Assembly: GCF_003014735.1 (NCBI RefSeq)
Contig: NZ_PYAX01000002.1
Location: 825,951-889,950 of the forward strand
Reading direction: 5' to 3'
Length of the DNA stretch: 64,000 nt
DNA from: Saccharothrix carnea
GTDB lineage: Bacteria; Actinomycetota; Actinomycetes; Mycobacteriales; Pseudonocardiaceae
In this document: piece by piece, positions 20,432 to 27,719 of the stretch
How positions within the stretch are numbered: position 1 is the first letter of the stretch
Layout: every line of letters starts with the position of its first letter
Translations under genes and position numbers: made by a program
The notes under the pieces: generated by a model
The model's input: the letters and a program-made list of their open reading frames with translations, nothing else
Databases searched by the model: none
What the model was told of the DNA's origin: nothing

Positions 20432-22726
20432 TCAGCCGGGGGTGCGGTAGCTCTCCGTCAGGTGATCTTGGAGGCGGGCGTGGCGGAACTGGTAGACCGC
20501 GCCCGCGCGGCGCAGCACGCCCCGCCGATAGGCGTCGTCGAGGAACGACTGCACGGCCCACGGCAATCGGCCGGTCAGCGGCAGCCAGAAGCGGGCGAAC
20601 ACGACCCACTGGCCCCACGCGGTCATGCTGATCACGTAGCCGAACCCGCCGCCGAAGCCGCCGACGAGCCCCAGCGCCGCCCCCGAGATGCCGGGCCAGA
20701 CGATCGTGAGCCCGAACGGCCCGCCGCCCGGCAGCGTCATCAGCGCCGTGGCGACGAGCCAGGTAGCGCCGGCGAAGAAGACCGCGAACAACGGCCCGAA
20801 CAACGCGACCTGGAGCAGCACCGTCTTCCGGTTCGCGCGCAGCAGGCCCGCCGGGCTCGCCGCCGAACGGAGGTCCAGCGGCGACTCGCCCGCCGCGATC
20901 ATCCCGAACGCGAGCGCCGCGCCGGTCGCGAACACCGTGGCGAACACGCCCGCGTCCACCACGAGCACCGCCGGTGACACGGCCCAGACCCCGAACAGCA
21001 GCTTCATCACCGCCATCAGCACGCCGTAGCAGCCGCCGACCAGAGCGCCGAACAGCAGGCCCATCCGCGCCCTGACCCGCACCCGCGGCCACTTCACCCC
21101 GGAACCGGCCCGCAGGGCGAGCCGGAACCGGACGGGTTCGAGCGACTGGACGCGCGCCAAGTGCCCGTGCACCAACCCGAACGACACCCCGGCGAGCAGC
21201 CCGACCACGGCGCCGAGCCCGACCAGTTGCGGGGTGACCTTGCCGAGCAGGAGGCCCTCGATCACCACGTCGCCCGACCAGACGCCGGCGAACACGAACA
21301 GCGTGACCGCCAGCGCCCTCGTGCGCCGGCGGGTGGAGGTGCCGAGCTGCCACCACGCCAGGTCGTGCGTGCCCAGGCGGCTCAGGTGATCGGCGAGGTG
21401 GCCGAGCCAGCGCCGGACGTGGTCGGCGTCGTAGGCCCGGGCACCCCGTCGTTCCTGGTACACGGCCGGCACGAAACCGCCGAGCAGGTGCCGTTCGATC
21501 GACTCCCGACCACCGAACCGGTCCGCGTCGACGAGCTCCGCCGGGTCGTGGCCGGGGGTGTCGCTGTAGATCCGGCGTGCGAGCGCCACCATCAACGGCG
21601 TGGTCAGCACGGCCGCGAGGGCGCTGTCCGGCCGTTCCCGCACGTGGTCGAGGACCGGTTGCCACACGGTGCCGGCGTCACCGGTCTCGCCGGTGGTGCG
21701 CGGCAGGTAGTCGGCGACGTCGTCCGCGGTGAGGTCGACCAGCTCCACCGCACCGGCGGCGCGGAGCACGCCGGTGGCCTCGACCGCGGCCCGGTACTCG
21801 TCCACCCGGCTGGTCAGCAGCAGCGGCAGGGTGGTGGCGTTCAACGCGGCCAGCGCCGCCCGGTGCAGACCGCCCGCCACCTCGTCGAACCCGTCCAGCA
21901 CGGGCAGGACGCGGTGCGCGTCGACCAGTGCGGCGGCCAGCGTCGACCCGCCGGGGCCGGGCGCGGCGAGGCCGGGGTGGTCGCGCACGAGCTGGTCCGC
22001 GAGCCAGTCGCGCAGCTCGGTGCGGACCGGGTTCCACGAGCCGAGGCCGAAGATCACCGGCACCGGGTCGGCGGGCGCGCGGGTGGCCAGGAGGTCGAGC
22101 ACGAACCGGGTGGTGAGGATCGTCTTGCCCGCGCCCGCCCGCCCCAGCACGATCAGCCGGCACGACGGGATCCGCCGGTAGACCTCCACGACCTGGTCGA
22201 GCCGCCCGGTCAGGTCGAGCGGGCGGGACGTCCGGCCGGGCTGCGCCAACCGGATGTTGGCCCAGTTGTCCCGCAACGCCTCCGGTGCCGGGCGCCAGCG
22301 CACCGGCAGCGGCACCGGGTCGTGCACCTGCTGCTGTTCCTCTTCCCGCCGCCAGCGGGCGTGCACCGCGTACGCGAGCGCGTCCGTCGCCTCCAGCAAC
22401 GGATCGGCGCCCGACGCGGGGCCGGGTGCCGGGGGTCTGGTCGCGCCGTGGGCGACCAGCTCCGGCACGTCCACGTCGACGTCCTCGGCCGGATCGGCGT
22501 GCTCCGCGTGCCCGGCGGCGGTGAACAGCTCCGCGCGCTCGGCACCGTCCAGGCGCAACGCGTCGGCCAGCAGCCGAACCGTGCGCACCTGCGGGTTGCC
22601 CCGTTGCCCGGTCTCCAGCCCGCGGACGGTGCGGACACCGAGGCCCGCGCGCTCGGCCAGGTCGTCCTGGCTCAACCCGGCCCGCTGCCGCCATCGCCGC
22701 AGAAGCGCGCCGAACCGGCTCGTCAC
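20432..22726 (-). CDS. XRE-NACHT STAND NTPase with C-terminal membrane domain
   Basis: The start chosen is GTG 22726, right before the HTH, giving 764 residues. Residues 3-58 are an XRE helix-turn-helix (LRRWRQRAGLSQDDLAERAG...GLETG). After a linker comes a NACHT NTPase: Walker A GRAGAGKT (195-202) and Walker B VLPVLDGFDE (273-282), then a sensor-like LLLTSRVDEY. From about 470 to 715 there are six to eight hydrophobic segments, and the tail YQFRHARLQDHLT (744-756) is a motif seen at the end of many actinobacterial NACHT proteins. It could be a membrane-tethered signalling or defence NTPase; the trigger and output are unknown. Confidence 0.85.
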   Translation of the reverse strand: MTSRFGALLRRWRQRAGLSQDDLAERAGLGVRTVRGLETGQRGNPQVRTVRLLADALRLDGAERAELFTAAGHAEHADPAEDVDVDVPELVAHGATRPPAPGPASGADPLLEATDALAYAVHARWRREEEQQQVHDPVPLPVRWRPAPEALRDNWANIRLAQPGRTSRPLDLTGRLDQVVEVYRRIPSCRLIVLGRAGAGKTILTTRFVLDLLATRAPADPVPVIFGLGSWNPVRTELRDWLADQLVRDHPGLAAPGPGGSTLAAALVDAHRVLPVLDGFDEVAGGLHRAALAALNATTLPLLLTSRVDEYRAAVEATGVLRAAGAVELVDLTADDVADYLPRTTGETGDAGTVWQPVLDHVRERPDSALAAVLTTPLMVALARRIYSDTPGHDPAELVDADRFGGRESIERHLLGGFVPAVYQERRGARAYDADHVRRWLGHLADHLSRLGTHDLAWWQLGTSTRRRTRALAVTLFVFAGVWSGDVVIEGLLLGKVTPQLVGLGAVVGLLAGVSFGLVHGHLARVQSLEPVRFRLALRAGSGVKWPRVRVRARMGLLFGALVGGCYGVLMAVMKLLFGVWAVSPAVLVVDAGVFATVFATGAALAFGMIAAGESPLDLRSAASPAGLLRANRKTVLLQVALFGPLFAVFFAGATWLVATALMTLPGGGPFGLTIVWPGISGAALGLVGGFGGGFGYVISMTAWGQWVVFARFWLPLTGRLPWAVQSFLDDAYRRGVLRRAGAVYQFRHARLQDHLTESYRTPG

Positions 22727-22831
22727 ACCCAACCCCCACCGCCACGCGCGCCGAGCGCGCACCGCGTCATCGACCGGACACAGTCGGCCCACGCCTCGGC
22801 GGACCGAATCCTAGACACCGGCCACGCCCGC

Positions 22832-22849
22832 GGTGGCACGGGAGCCACC
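22832..22849. repeat. Short inverted repeat upstream of the NACHT gene
   Basis: GGTGGC (22832-22837) and GCCACC (22844-22849) flank a 6-nt spacer, about 105 bp upstream of the NACHT gene start. It may be an operator or the end of the HxlR transcript; support is weak. The rest of the 280-bp gap (22727-23008) shows nothing else clear. Confidence 0.25.
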
Positions 22850-23008
22850 TGATCGACACGACCGGCCCCTTAAGTTACCCGGTGGTACCGTCAGGCCGGG
22901 GAGCTTGATCGTTGATGTGCGGACCTCCTGCCACCGCAGGACGTCCGCCGGGTTCGTCGGTGGTGCCGCGCGTCCGCGAGGCGACCGCGGTGCCGCGGGG
23001 CATCGAGC

Positions 23009-23482
23009 TCATCGTCGGGCCGGTCCCGGTGGTGTGGCAGCGCCGGTCGACCGCCCGACGACCGTGCCGGGCGCGACCCGCCGACCGCAGCAGTCGCAGG
23101 TCATCCGCGCGTGGACGGTGCCGCCGCAGCCGACGTGCTCGGCCACGGCGGGCGGGCCGGTCGGCGTCGGCAGGTGGTTGTCGCCCCACTCCATGAGCGC
23201 CAGGACCACCGGTGTCAGCTCACGCCCCTTGGCGGTGAGCCGGTACTCGTGGCGCGGCGGCCGGTCCTGGTAGCGCACGCGTTCGAGCACGCCGTGCTCG
23301 ACCAGTCCGTTGAGGCGGTCGCTGAGCACGTTGCGGGCGATGGGCAGGCGGTGCAGGAAGCCGTCGAACCGGGTGACCCCCGACAGCGCGTCCCTGATGA
23401 TCAACAGCGTCCAGCGCTCGCCGACGACCTCAAGTGCGCGCGCTACGGAGCAGACCTGGTCGTCGTACGTGCGTCGGAGCAT
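23009..23482 (-). CDS. HxlR-family transcriptional regulator
   Basis: The 157-residue protein has the HxlR winged-helix core: CSVARALEVVGERWTLLIIRDALSG (about 11-35), RFDGFLHRLPIARNVLSDRLNGLVEHGVLER, and the wing RPPRHEYRLTAKGRELTPVVLALMEWG. The C-terminal extension carries CGGTVHARMTCDCCGRRV, with four cysteines in a zinc-ribbon-like arrangement seen in a subset of these regulators. It lies 85 bp downstream of the AI-2E transporter gene on the same strand; its target is not evident. Confidence 0.9.
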   Translation of the reverse strand: MLRRTYDDQVCSVARALEVVGERWTLLIIRDALSGVTRFDGFLHRLPIARNVLSDRLNGLVEHGVLERVRYQDRPPRHEYRLTAKGRELTPVVLALMEWGDNHLPTPTGPPAVAEHVGCGGTVHARMTCDCCGRRVAPGTVVGRSTGAATPPGPARR

Positions 23483-23567
23483 CCGCGCATGATAACCACG
23501 GGTTTTGCCCGGAAACCCCCATCGTGTGGTGGCCCGCCGCCGACGCGCGGCCGACCGGACCCGGCGC

Positions 23568-24746
23568 TCAGGCGCCGTCCGCCGGACGTGGTCGTTCCGC
23601 GTCCGGCCCGCGGTCGGGCACCTGGTCCGGTTCGTCCGGCCGGTCCGCGAGAGCGGGCTGCGGCGCGGAACGGCGGTCGGCGACCTCGCTGAGGTAGCGC
23701 AGCACGACCGCGACTGCGGCGACGACCGGCACGGCGAGGAACGCGCCCGCGATGCCGTAGAGGGTGCTGCCCGCCGTCACGGCGAGCAGGACGACAGCGG
23801 CGTGCAGGCGCAGGCTCCGCGACTGGAGCACCGGCTGGAGCACGTTGCCCTCCACCTGCTGCACCACCACCACGATCACCAGCATGATCAGCGCGGTCGT
23901 CGGGCCGTTGCTGACCAACGCGACGAGCACGGCCAACGCGCCCGCGATGAACGCGCCCACGATCGGCACGAACCCGCCGAGGAACGTCAACGCCGCCAAC
24001 GGCACGGCCAGCGGCACCCCGAGCACGACCAGGCCGAGCCCGATCAGCACCGCGTCCACCAGGCTCACGATCGCCTGGGTGCGGATGAAGTCGCCCAACG
24101 TCGTCCAGACCCGGTCCAGCACGACCGTCACGTGCCCGCCGGCGCGCTCGCCGATCACGCCGCGCAGCCACGGCGTGAACCGCGGCCCGTCCTTGACGAA
24201 CAGGAACGCCAGCAGCAGCGCGACGATGCCGGTGACGATGCCGGAGGTCACCGTGCCGACGCCGGTGAGCAGGCTGTCCGCGATCGACCCGACGCTGGAC
24301 CGCAACTGGTCGATGCCCTGCTGCAGCAGCTGGTCGAGCTGGCCCTCGCCGAGGTTGAGCGGCGGGCCGGCCGCCCAGTCGAGGGCCTGTTGCAGGGCAC
24401 GGGTGGCGCTGTCGGCGATCTCGGGCACACCGGACACGATCGACGTGGTGATCAGCGCCAGCACGCCGCCGAGCACGATCAGCCCGCCGAGCACCACGAG
24501 CGTCGCGGCCAGCGCGGCGGGCACCCCGCGCGAGCGCAGCCACCGGGCGGGCGGCCACAGCACGGTGGTGATCAGCAGGCCGAGCAGGACCGGCATCACC
24601 ACCACCCACAGCCTGCCGATCAGCGTCCACAGCAGCCAGAAGCCGATCGCGACCAGCGCCAGGCGGGCGCTCCACCGCGCCAGCCAGGTCACCGCGTGCC
24701 CGATGGCCTGACCGCGATCGGTCCAGCGGCGGTCTTGTGCGCTCAC
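23568..24746 (-). CDS. AI-2E family transporter (PerM-like)
   Basis: The GTG at 24746 (SAQDRRWTDRGQAIGHAV follows) is preferred over 24818 because a purine-rich site precedes it; it gives 392 residues. The protein has seven to eight membrane segments, starting at about residues 30-70 (LALVAIGFWLLWTLIG, VVVMPVLLGLLITTVLWPPARWL), with the amphipathic stretch of the PerM family and the conserved FLGGFVPIVGAFIAGALAVLVALV. The acidic, Pro-rich C-terminal tail is variable. The family exports small molecules or ions; the name does not prove autoinducer transport. Confidence 0.88.
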   Translation of the reverse strand: MSAQDRRWTDRGQAIGHAVTWLARWSARLALVAIGFWLLWTLIGRLWVVVMPVLLGLLITTVLWPPARWLRSRGVPAALAATLVVLGGLIVLGGVLALITTSIVSGVPEIADSATRALQQALDWAAGPPLNLGEGQLDQLLQQGIDQLRSSVGSIADSLLTGVGTVTSGIVTGIVALLLAFLFVKDGPRFTPWLRGVIGERAGGHVTVVLDRVWTTLGDFIRTQAIVSLVDAVLIGLGLVVLGVPLAVPLAALTFLGGFVPIVGAFIAGALAVLVALVSNGPTTALIMLVIVVVVQQVEGNVLQPVLQSRSLRLHAAVVLLAVTAGSTLYGIAGAFLAVPVVAAVAVVLRYLSEVADRRSAPQPALADRPDEPDQVPDRGPDAERPRPADGA

Positions 24747-24960
24747 GTCTTCCCATCCCCTCCACCGCGTCGCGCCCTGCGGCGCCTGTGCGGCAGCCTG
24801 CCAGAGCGGACCGCGCAAGTGGTGCCGCCCCGCCCCGTGTCAAGGCCCGCACCAGGACAAAACCTGGCCGGTCGACGACCCTGACCGGTCTCCTGGCCGC
24901 CGCTGACGACGACCTCCCGACCCCACCGACCTCCTCGACATCCATCCGGCGCGACCGGCA

Positions 24961-25200
24961 GTGAGGGTTGACAACGATGTCATCGCCGACAACCACTGCG
25001 TCCCGGTGAGCCTGGCCCTGGGCCGCACGACGTTCCCGACCTCTCCCCTGCCTCCGGGCATGTCCGACCCGTCCGCCTCCGTGCACGACGACCCGGCCAC
25101 CGCTTGGACACCCGGCCCGGTCCCCCGCTGCACCGTCAGCACGAGCACCGATGGCCTGACCTACGGCCGACTGGTGACCGGGCCAGGCCGCGCTCACCGC
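24961..25200 (+). pseudogene. Remnant of a carbohydrate-binding (F5/8 type C-like) domain
   Basis: The 517-bp gap between two genes (24747-25263) holds a frame reading SLALGRTTFPTSPLPPGM, then HDDPATAWTPGP and STSTDGLTYGRLVTG. This resembles the discoidin/CBM32-like module appended to many secreted glycosidases (ALGRPATASS, DGDPATAW, VSTDG). There is no start codon with a ribosome site, and the middle of the module, normally the ligand-binding strands, seems deleted. It is most likely the decayed tail of a glycoside hydrolase gene. Similarity was judged by eye. Confidence 0.45.
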
Positions 25201-25263
25201 CCTCACGGTCCGCTCGGGTCGCCCGGAGGCCTGAGGCGGCAGGGGAACGTAGGCTCTCCGGAC

Positions 25264-26328
25264 GTGAGCGACACTTCGGCCGACGCGGCGGACAGCGGGA
25301 ACCCCGAGCACCAGGAGGGTGGGAAGTACTCCGTCAAGGGCAAGGAGTACACCCGCGACACGCGGTACATCACGACCCGGGTCACGGCGGACGGGCGGGA
25401 CGGGTTCCCGGTCGAGGCCGGGCGGTACCGGCTGGTCGCGGCGCGGGCCTGTCCGTGGGCCAACCGGTCGATCATCGTGCGGCGGCTGTTGGGGCTGGAG
25501 GACGCGATCTCGCTCGGGTTGCCCGGCCCGACGCACGACGAGCGGTCGTGGACGTTCGACCTCGACCCCGGTGGGCGCGACCCCGTGCTGGGGATCGAGC
25601 GGTTGCAGGAGGCGTACTTCAAGCGCGACCCCGAGTACCCGCGCGGGATCACCGTGCCGGCGATCGTCGACACGACGACCGGCGCGGTCGTGACGAACGA
25701 CTTCGCGCAGATCACGCTGGACCTGTCGACCGAGTGGCGTGCGCACCACCGGGACGGTGCGCCCGACCTGGTGCCGCAGCGGCACCGGGATGAGGTCGAC
25801 GAGGTCAACCAGCGGGTGTTCACCGAGGTCAACAACGGCGTCTACCGGTGCGGGTTCGCGGGCACGCAGGAGGCCTACGACGACGCCTACGCCCGGCTGT
25901 GGACCGCGCTGGACTGGCTGGAGGACCGGCTGGGCGGTCAGCGGTACCTGGTCGGCGACACGATCACCGAGGCCGACGTCCGCCTGTTCACCACGCTCGT
26001 CCGCTTCGACGCCGTCTACCACGGCCACTTCAAGTGCAACCGGAACAAGCTGGCCGAGATGCCGGCGCTGTGGGCCTACGCCCGCGACCTGTTCCAGACG
26101 CCCGGGTTCGGCGACACGGTGGACTTCACCCAGATCAAGCAGCACTACTACGTCGTGCACTCCGACATCAACCCGAGCGGGATCGTGCCCGGCGGGCCGG
26201 ACCTGTCCGGTTGGGTGACGCCGCACGGCCGGGAGGCGCTCGGCGGTCGGCCGTTCGGCGACGGCACGCCGCCCGGCCCGGTCCACGACGGCGAACGGGT
26301 GGACCCCGCGCACACGCCACTGCGTTAG
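25264..26328 (+). CDS. Glutathionyl-hydroquinone reductase family protein (Omega GST-like)
   Basis: The GTG at 25264 (SDTSADAADSGNPEHQEGGKYSVKG follows) gives 354 residues; upstream in frame is a pseudogene remnant. CPWANR near residue 64 holds the catalytic Cys of the Xi-class/YqjG-ECM4 family; HYYVVHSDINPSGIVP in the C-terminal GST domain is the family signature. The enzymes reduce thiol-conjugated hydroquinones. Actinomycetes make mycothiol rather than glutathione, so the natural thiol is probably mycothiol (inference). It is monocistronic. Confidence 0.88.
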   Translation: MSDTSADAADSGNPEHQEGGKYSVKGKEYTRDTRYITTRVTADGRDGFPVEAGRYRLVAARACPWANRSIIVRRLLGLEDAISLGLPGPTHDERSWTFDLDPGGRDPVLGIERLQEAYFKRDPEYPRGITVPAIVDTTTGAVVTNDFAQITLDLSTEWRAHHRDGAPDLVPQRHRDEVDEVNQRVFTEVNNGVYRCGFAGTQEAYDDAYARLWTALDWLEDRLGGQRYLVGDTITEADVRLFTTLVRFDAVYHGHFKCNRNKLAEMPALWAYARDLFQTPGFGDTVDFTQIKQHYYVVHSDINPSGIVPGGPDLSGWVTPHGREALGGRPFGDGTPPGPVHDGERVDPAHTPLR

Positions 26329-26347
26329 GCCGCGTGTCGAACGGGGG

Positions 26348-27409
26348 TCAGGGTGAGCGTGGAGGGCAGGTGCTCTCGCGGACCACCAGTTCGGTGGCGA
26401 GGTCTATGCGCTCGTTCGGCGGGCGCTCGCCGCGCGCCAGGCTGAACACCATGTGGGCGGCGGTGGTCGCCATCTCCCGCAGCGGTTGCCGCACCGTGGT
26501 CAGTTGAGGCCCTATCCACTCGGAGACCGACAGGTCGTCGTAGCCGACGATCGACAGGTCGTCCGGAATGGACAGTCCCAGCTCCCGCGCCGCCCGCATC
26601 ACGCCCAGCGCCTGGAAGTCGGAGCCCGCGAAGATCGCGGTCGGCCGGTCGGGACGGCTGAGCAGCGCCATGCCGTGCCCGTACCCGCCCTGCACGTAGA
26701 AGTCGCCGTACCGCACGAAGTCCGGGTCCACGACGACGTCCGCGTCCTCCAGCGCGCTGCGGTACCCGTCGACGCGGGCCCGGCTGCACAGCATGGTCGT
26801 CGGCCCGGAGATCACCGCGATCCGCCGGTGCCCGAGCGCGAGCAGGTGCCGCGTCGCGGCCAGGCCACCGGCCCAGTTCGCCGATCCCACGGTCGGCACA
26901 CCGGGCGGCGGCTCCCCCGCCGTGTCCACGAACACGAACGGGATGTTGCGCGTGGTGAGCTGACGGCGCTGCTCGGCGTCCAGCCCGGCGAGCACCAGGA
27001 TCACCCCGAGGGGTCGGCGGGCCAGCAGGTCGTCGAACCACTCGCGGCGCGGCCGGTGCTCGCCGCCGAGCTCGGACAGCACCACGGCGGCGCGCTCGTT
27101 CGCCGCGGCCAGCTCGACACCGCGGATGATCTCGGTCGACCACGCCGAGTGCATCTCGTGGAACACCAGGTCGATGAGCGCGGGCCGGGACGACTGGCGT
27201 GCCCGTCGTCGTCGGTACCGGTGCTGTTCGATGATGCTCTCCACGCGGGCACGGGTGTCCGGTGCGACGTCCGGCCGTCCGTTGAGGACCTTCGAGACGG
27301 TCGGAATGGACACACCCGCCTCGGCCGCGATGGACGAGATGGACGCGGCGCCCTTCACCGTCTTCTCCGGCACGGCGCCGGCGGCGTCCCGCTCAGTCGA
27401 CGAACTCAT
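26348..27409 (-). CDS. LacI-family regulator of the xylan utilisation locus
   Basis: The start is ATG 27409 (MSSSTERDAAGAVPEK), giving 353 residues with a 24-residue extension before the HTH. The DNA-binding part reads ASISSIAAEAGVSIPTVSKVLNGRPDVAPDTRARV; the effector domain ends with VVGYDDLSVSEWIGPQLTTV. It resembles XlnR/BxlR-type repressors in being divergent from a beta-xylosidase/ABC operon. Motifs with AAAGTTTCGA (27456-27465) and AAAGGTTCGACCTTT (27477-27491) lie just before its ATG, suggesting autoregulation. The inducer is probably xylose or xylobiose; this is inference. Confidence 0.9.
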   Translation of the reverse strand: MSSSTERDAAGAVPEKTVKGAASISSIAAEAGVSIPTVSKVLNGRPDVAPDTRARVESIIEQHRYRRRRARQSSRPALIDLVFHEMHSAWSTEIIRGVELAAANERAAVVLSELGGEHRPRREWFDDLLARRPLGVILVLAGLDAEQRRQLTTRNIPFVFVDTAGEPPPGVPTVGSANWAGGLAATRHLLALGHRRIAVISGPTTMLCSRARVDGYRSALEDADVVVDPDFVRYGDFYVQGGYGHGMALLSRPDRPTAIFAGSDFQALGVMRAARELGLSIPDDLSIVGYDDLSVSEWIGPQLTTVRQPLREMATTAAHMVFSLARGERPPNERIDLATELVVRESTCPPRSP

Positions 27410-27455
27410 GCTGCCCCCTGTTCGCGTCGCGGTCCGCGCCCCGCACACCGGATCT

Positions 27456-27517
27456 AAAGTTTCGACGGCTGAGCGTAAAGGTTCGACCTTTCGACCACCA
27501 GCATGGCAGCTCCATGC
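27456..27517. promoter_or_regulatory. Operator cluster upstream of the LacI gene
   Basis: Three elements lie together: AAAGTTTCGA (27456-27465), the inverted repeat AAAGGT-TCG-ACCTTT (27477-27491) running into TTTCGA, and the inverted repeat GCATGG-N5-CCATGC (27501-27517). The first two share an AAAG/CTTT + TCGA core with sites near the GH3 start and at the right end of the window. Confidence 0.5.
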
Positions 27518-27611
27518 GTCGATCTTTGACGTAATCGGTCCAGAAAACCGTGCGCTTTTCGGGCCCTGTTCATACCTGTGAACTGCGAAGACACAGGAAG
27601 GACACGGACTG

Positions 27612-27640
27612 TTGACGTCTCGGAGAGATCCTCCTACGGT
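27612..27640 (+). promoter_or_regulatory. Putative sigma-70 promoter of the GH3/xylan operon
   Basis: TTGACG (27612-27617) is followed after 17 bp by TACGGT (27635-27640), good matches to the HrdB-type consensus. A motif of the LacI type lies 22 bp downstream (27662-27685). Confidence 0.55.
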
Positions 27641-27661
27641 CTCCCCACCAGATCGGCGTGT

Positions 27662-27685
27662 CGGAAAGTACTTCGATAGTTTCGG
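27662..27685. promoter_or_regulatory. Putative LacI operator downstream of the GH3 promoter
   Basis: The region begins CGGAAAGTACTTCG, with the palindrome AAGTACTT at its core, and ends CGATAGTTTCGG (27674-27685). The latter 12-mer differs in one base from CGATACTTTCGG at 63731-63742. Placed about 35 bp before the GH3 start, it could block elongation when repressor is bound. Confidence 0.5.
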
Positions 27686-27719
27686 TCTTCACGTGGATGT
27701 GAGCGGGGGTACCTGGTCG

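Noticed and set aside
20298..21665. N-terminal extension of the PPE gene to a start at 21665
   Set aside because: The extra residues are antisense to the NACHT gene, lack PPE features, and a GTG with a good ribosome site begins the domain at 20297.
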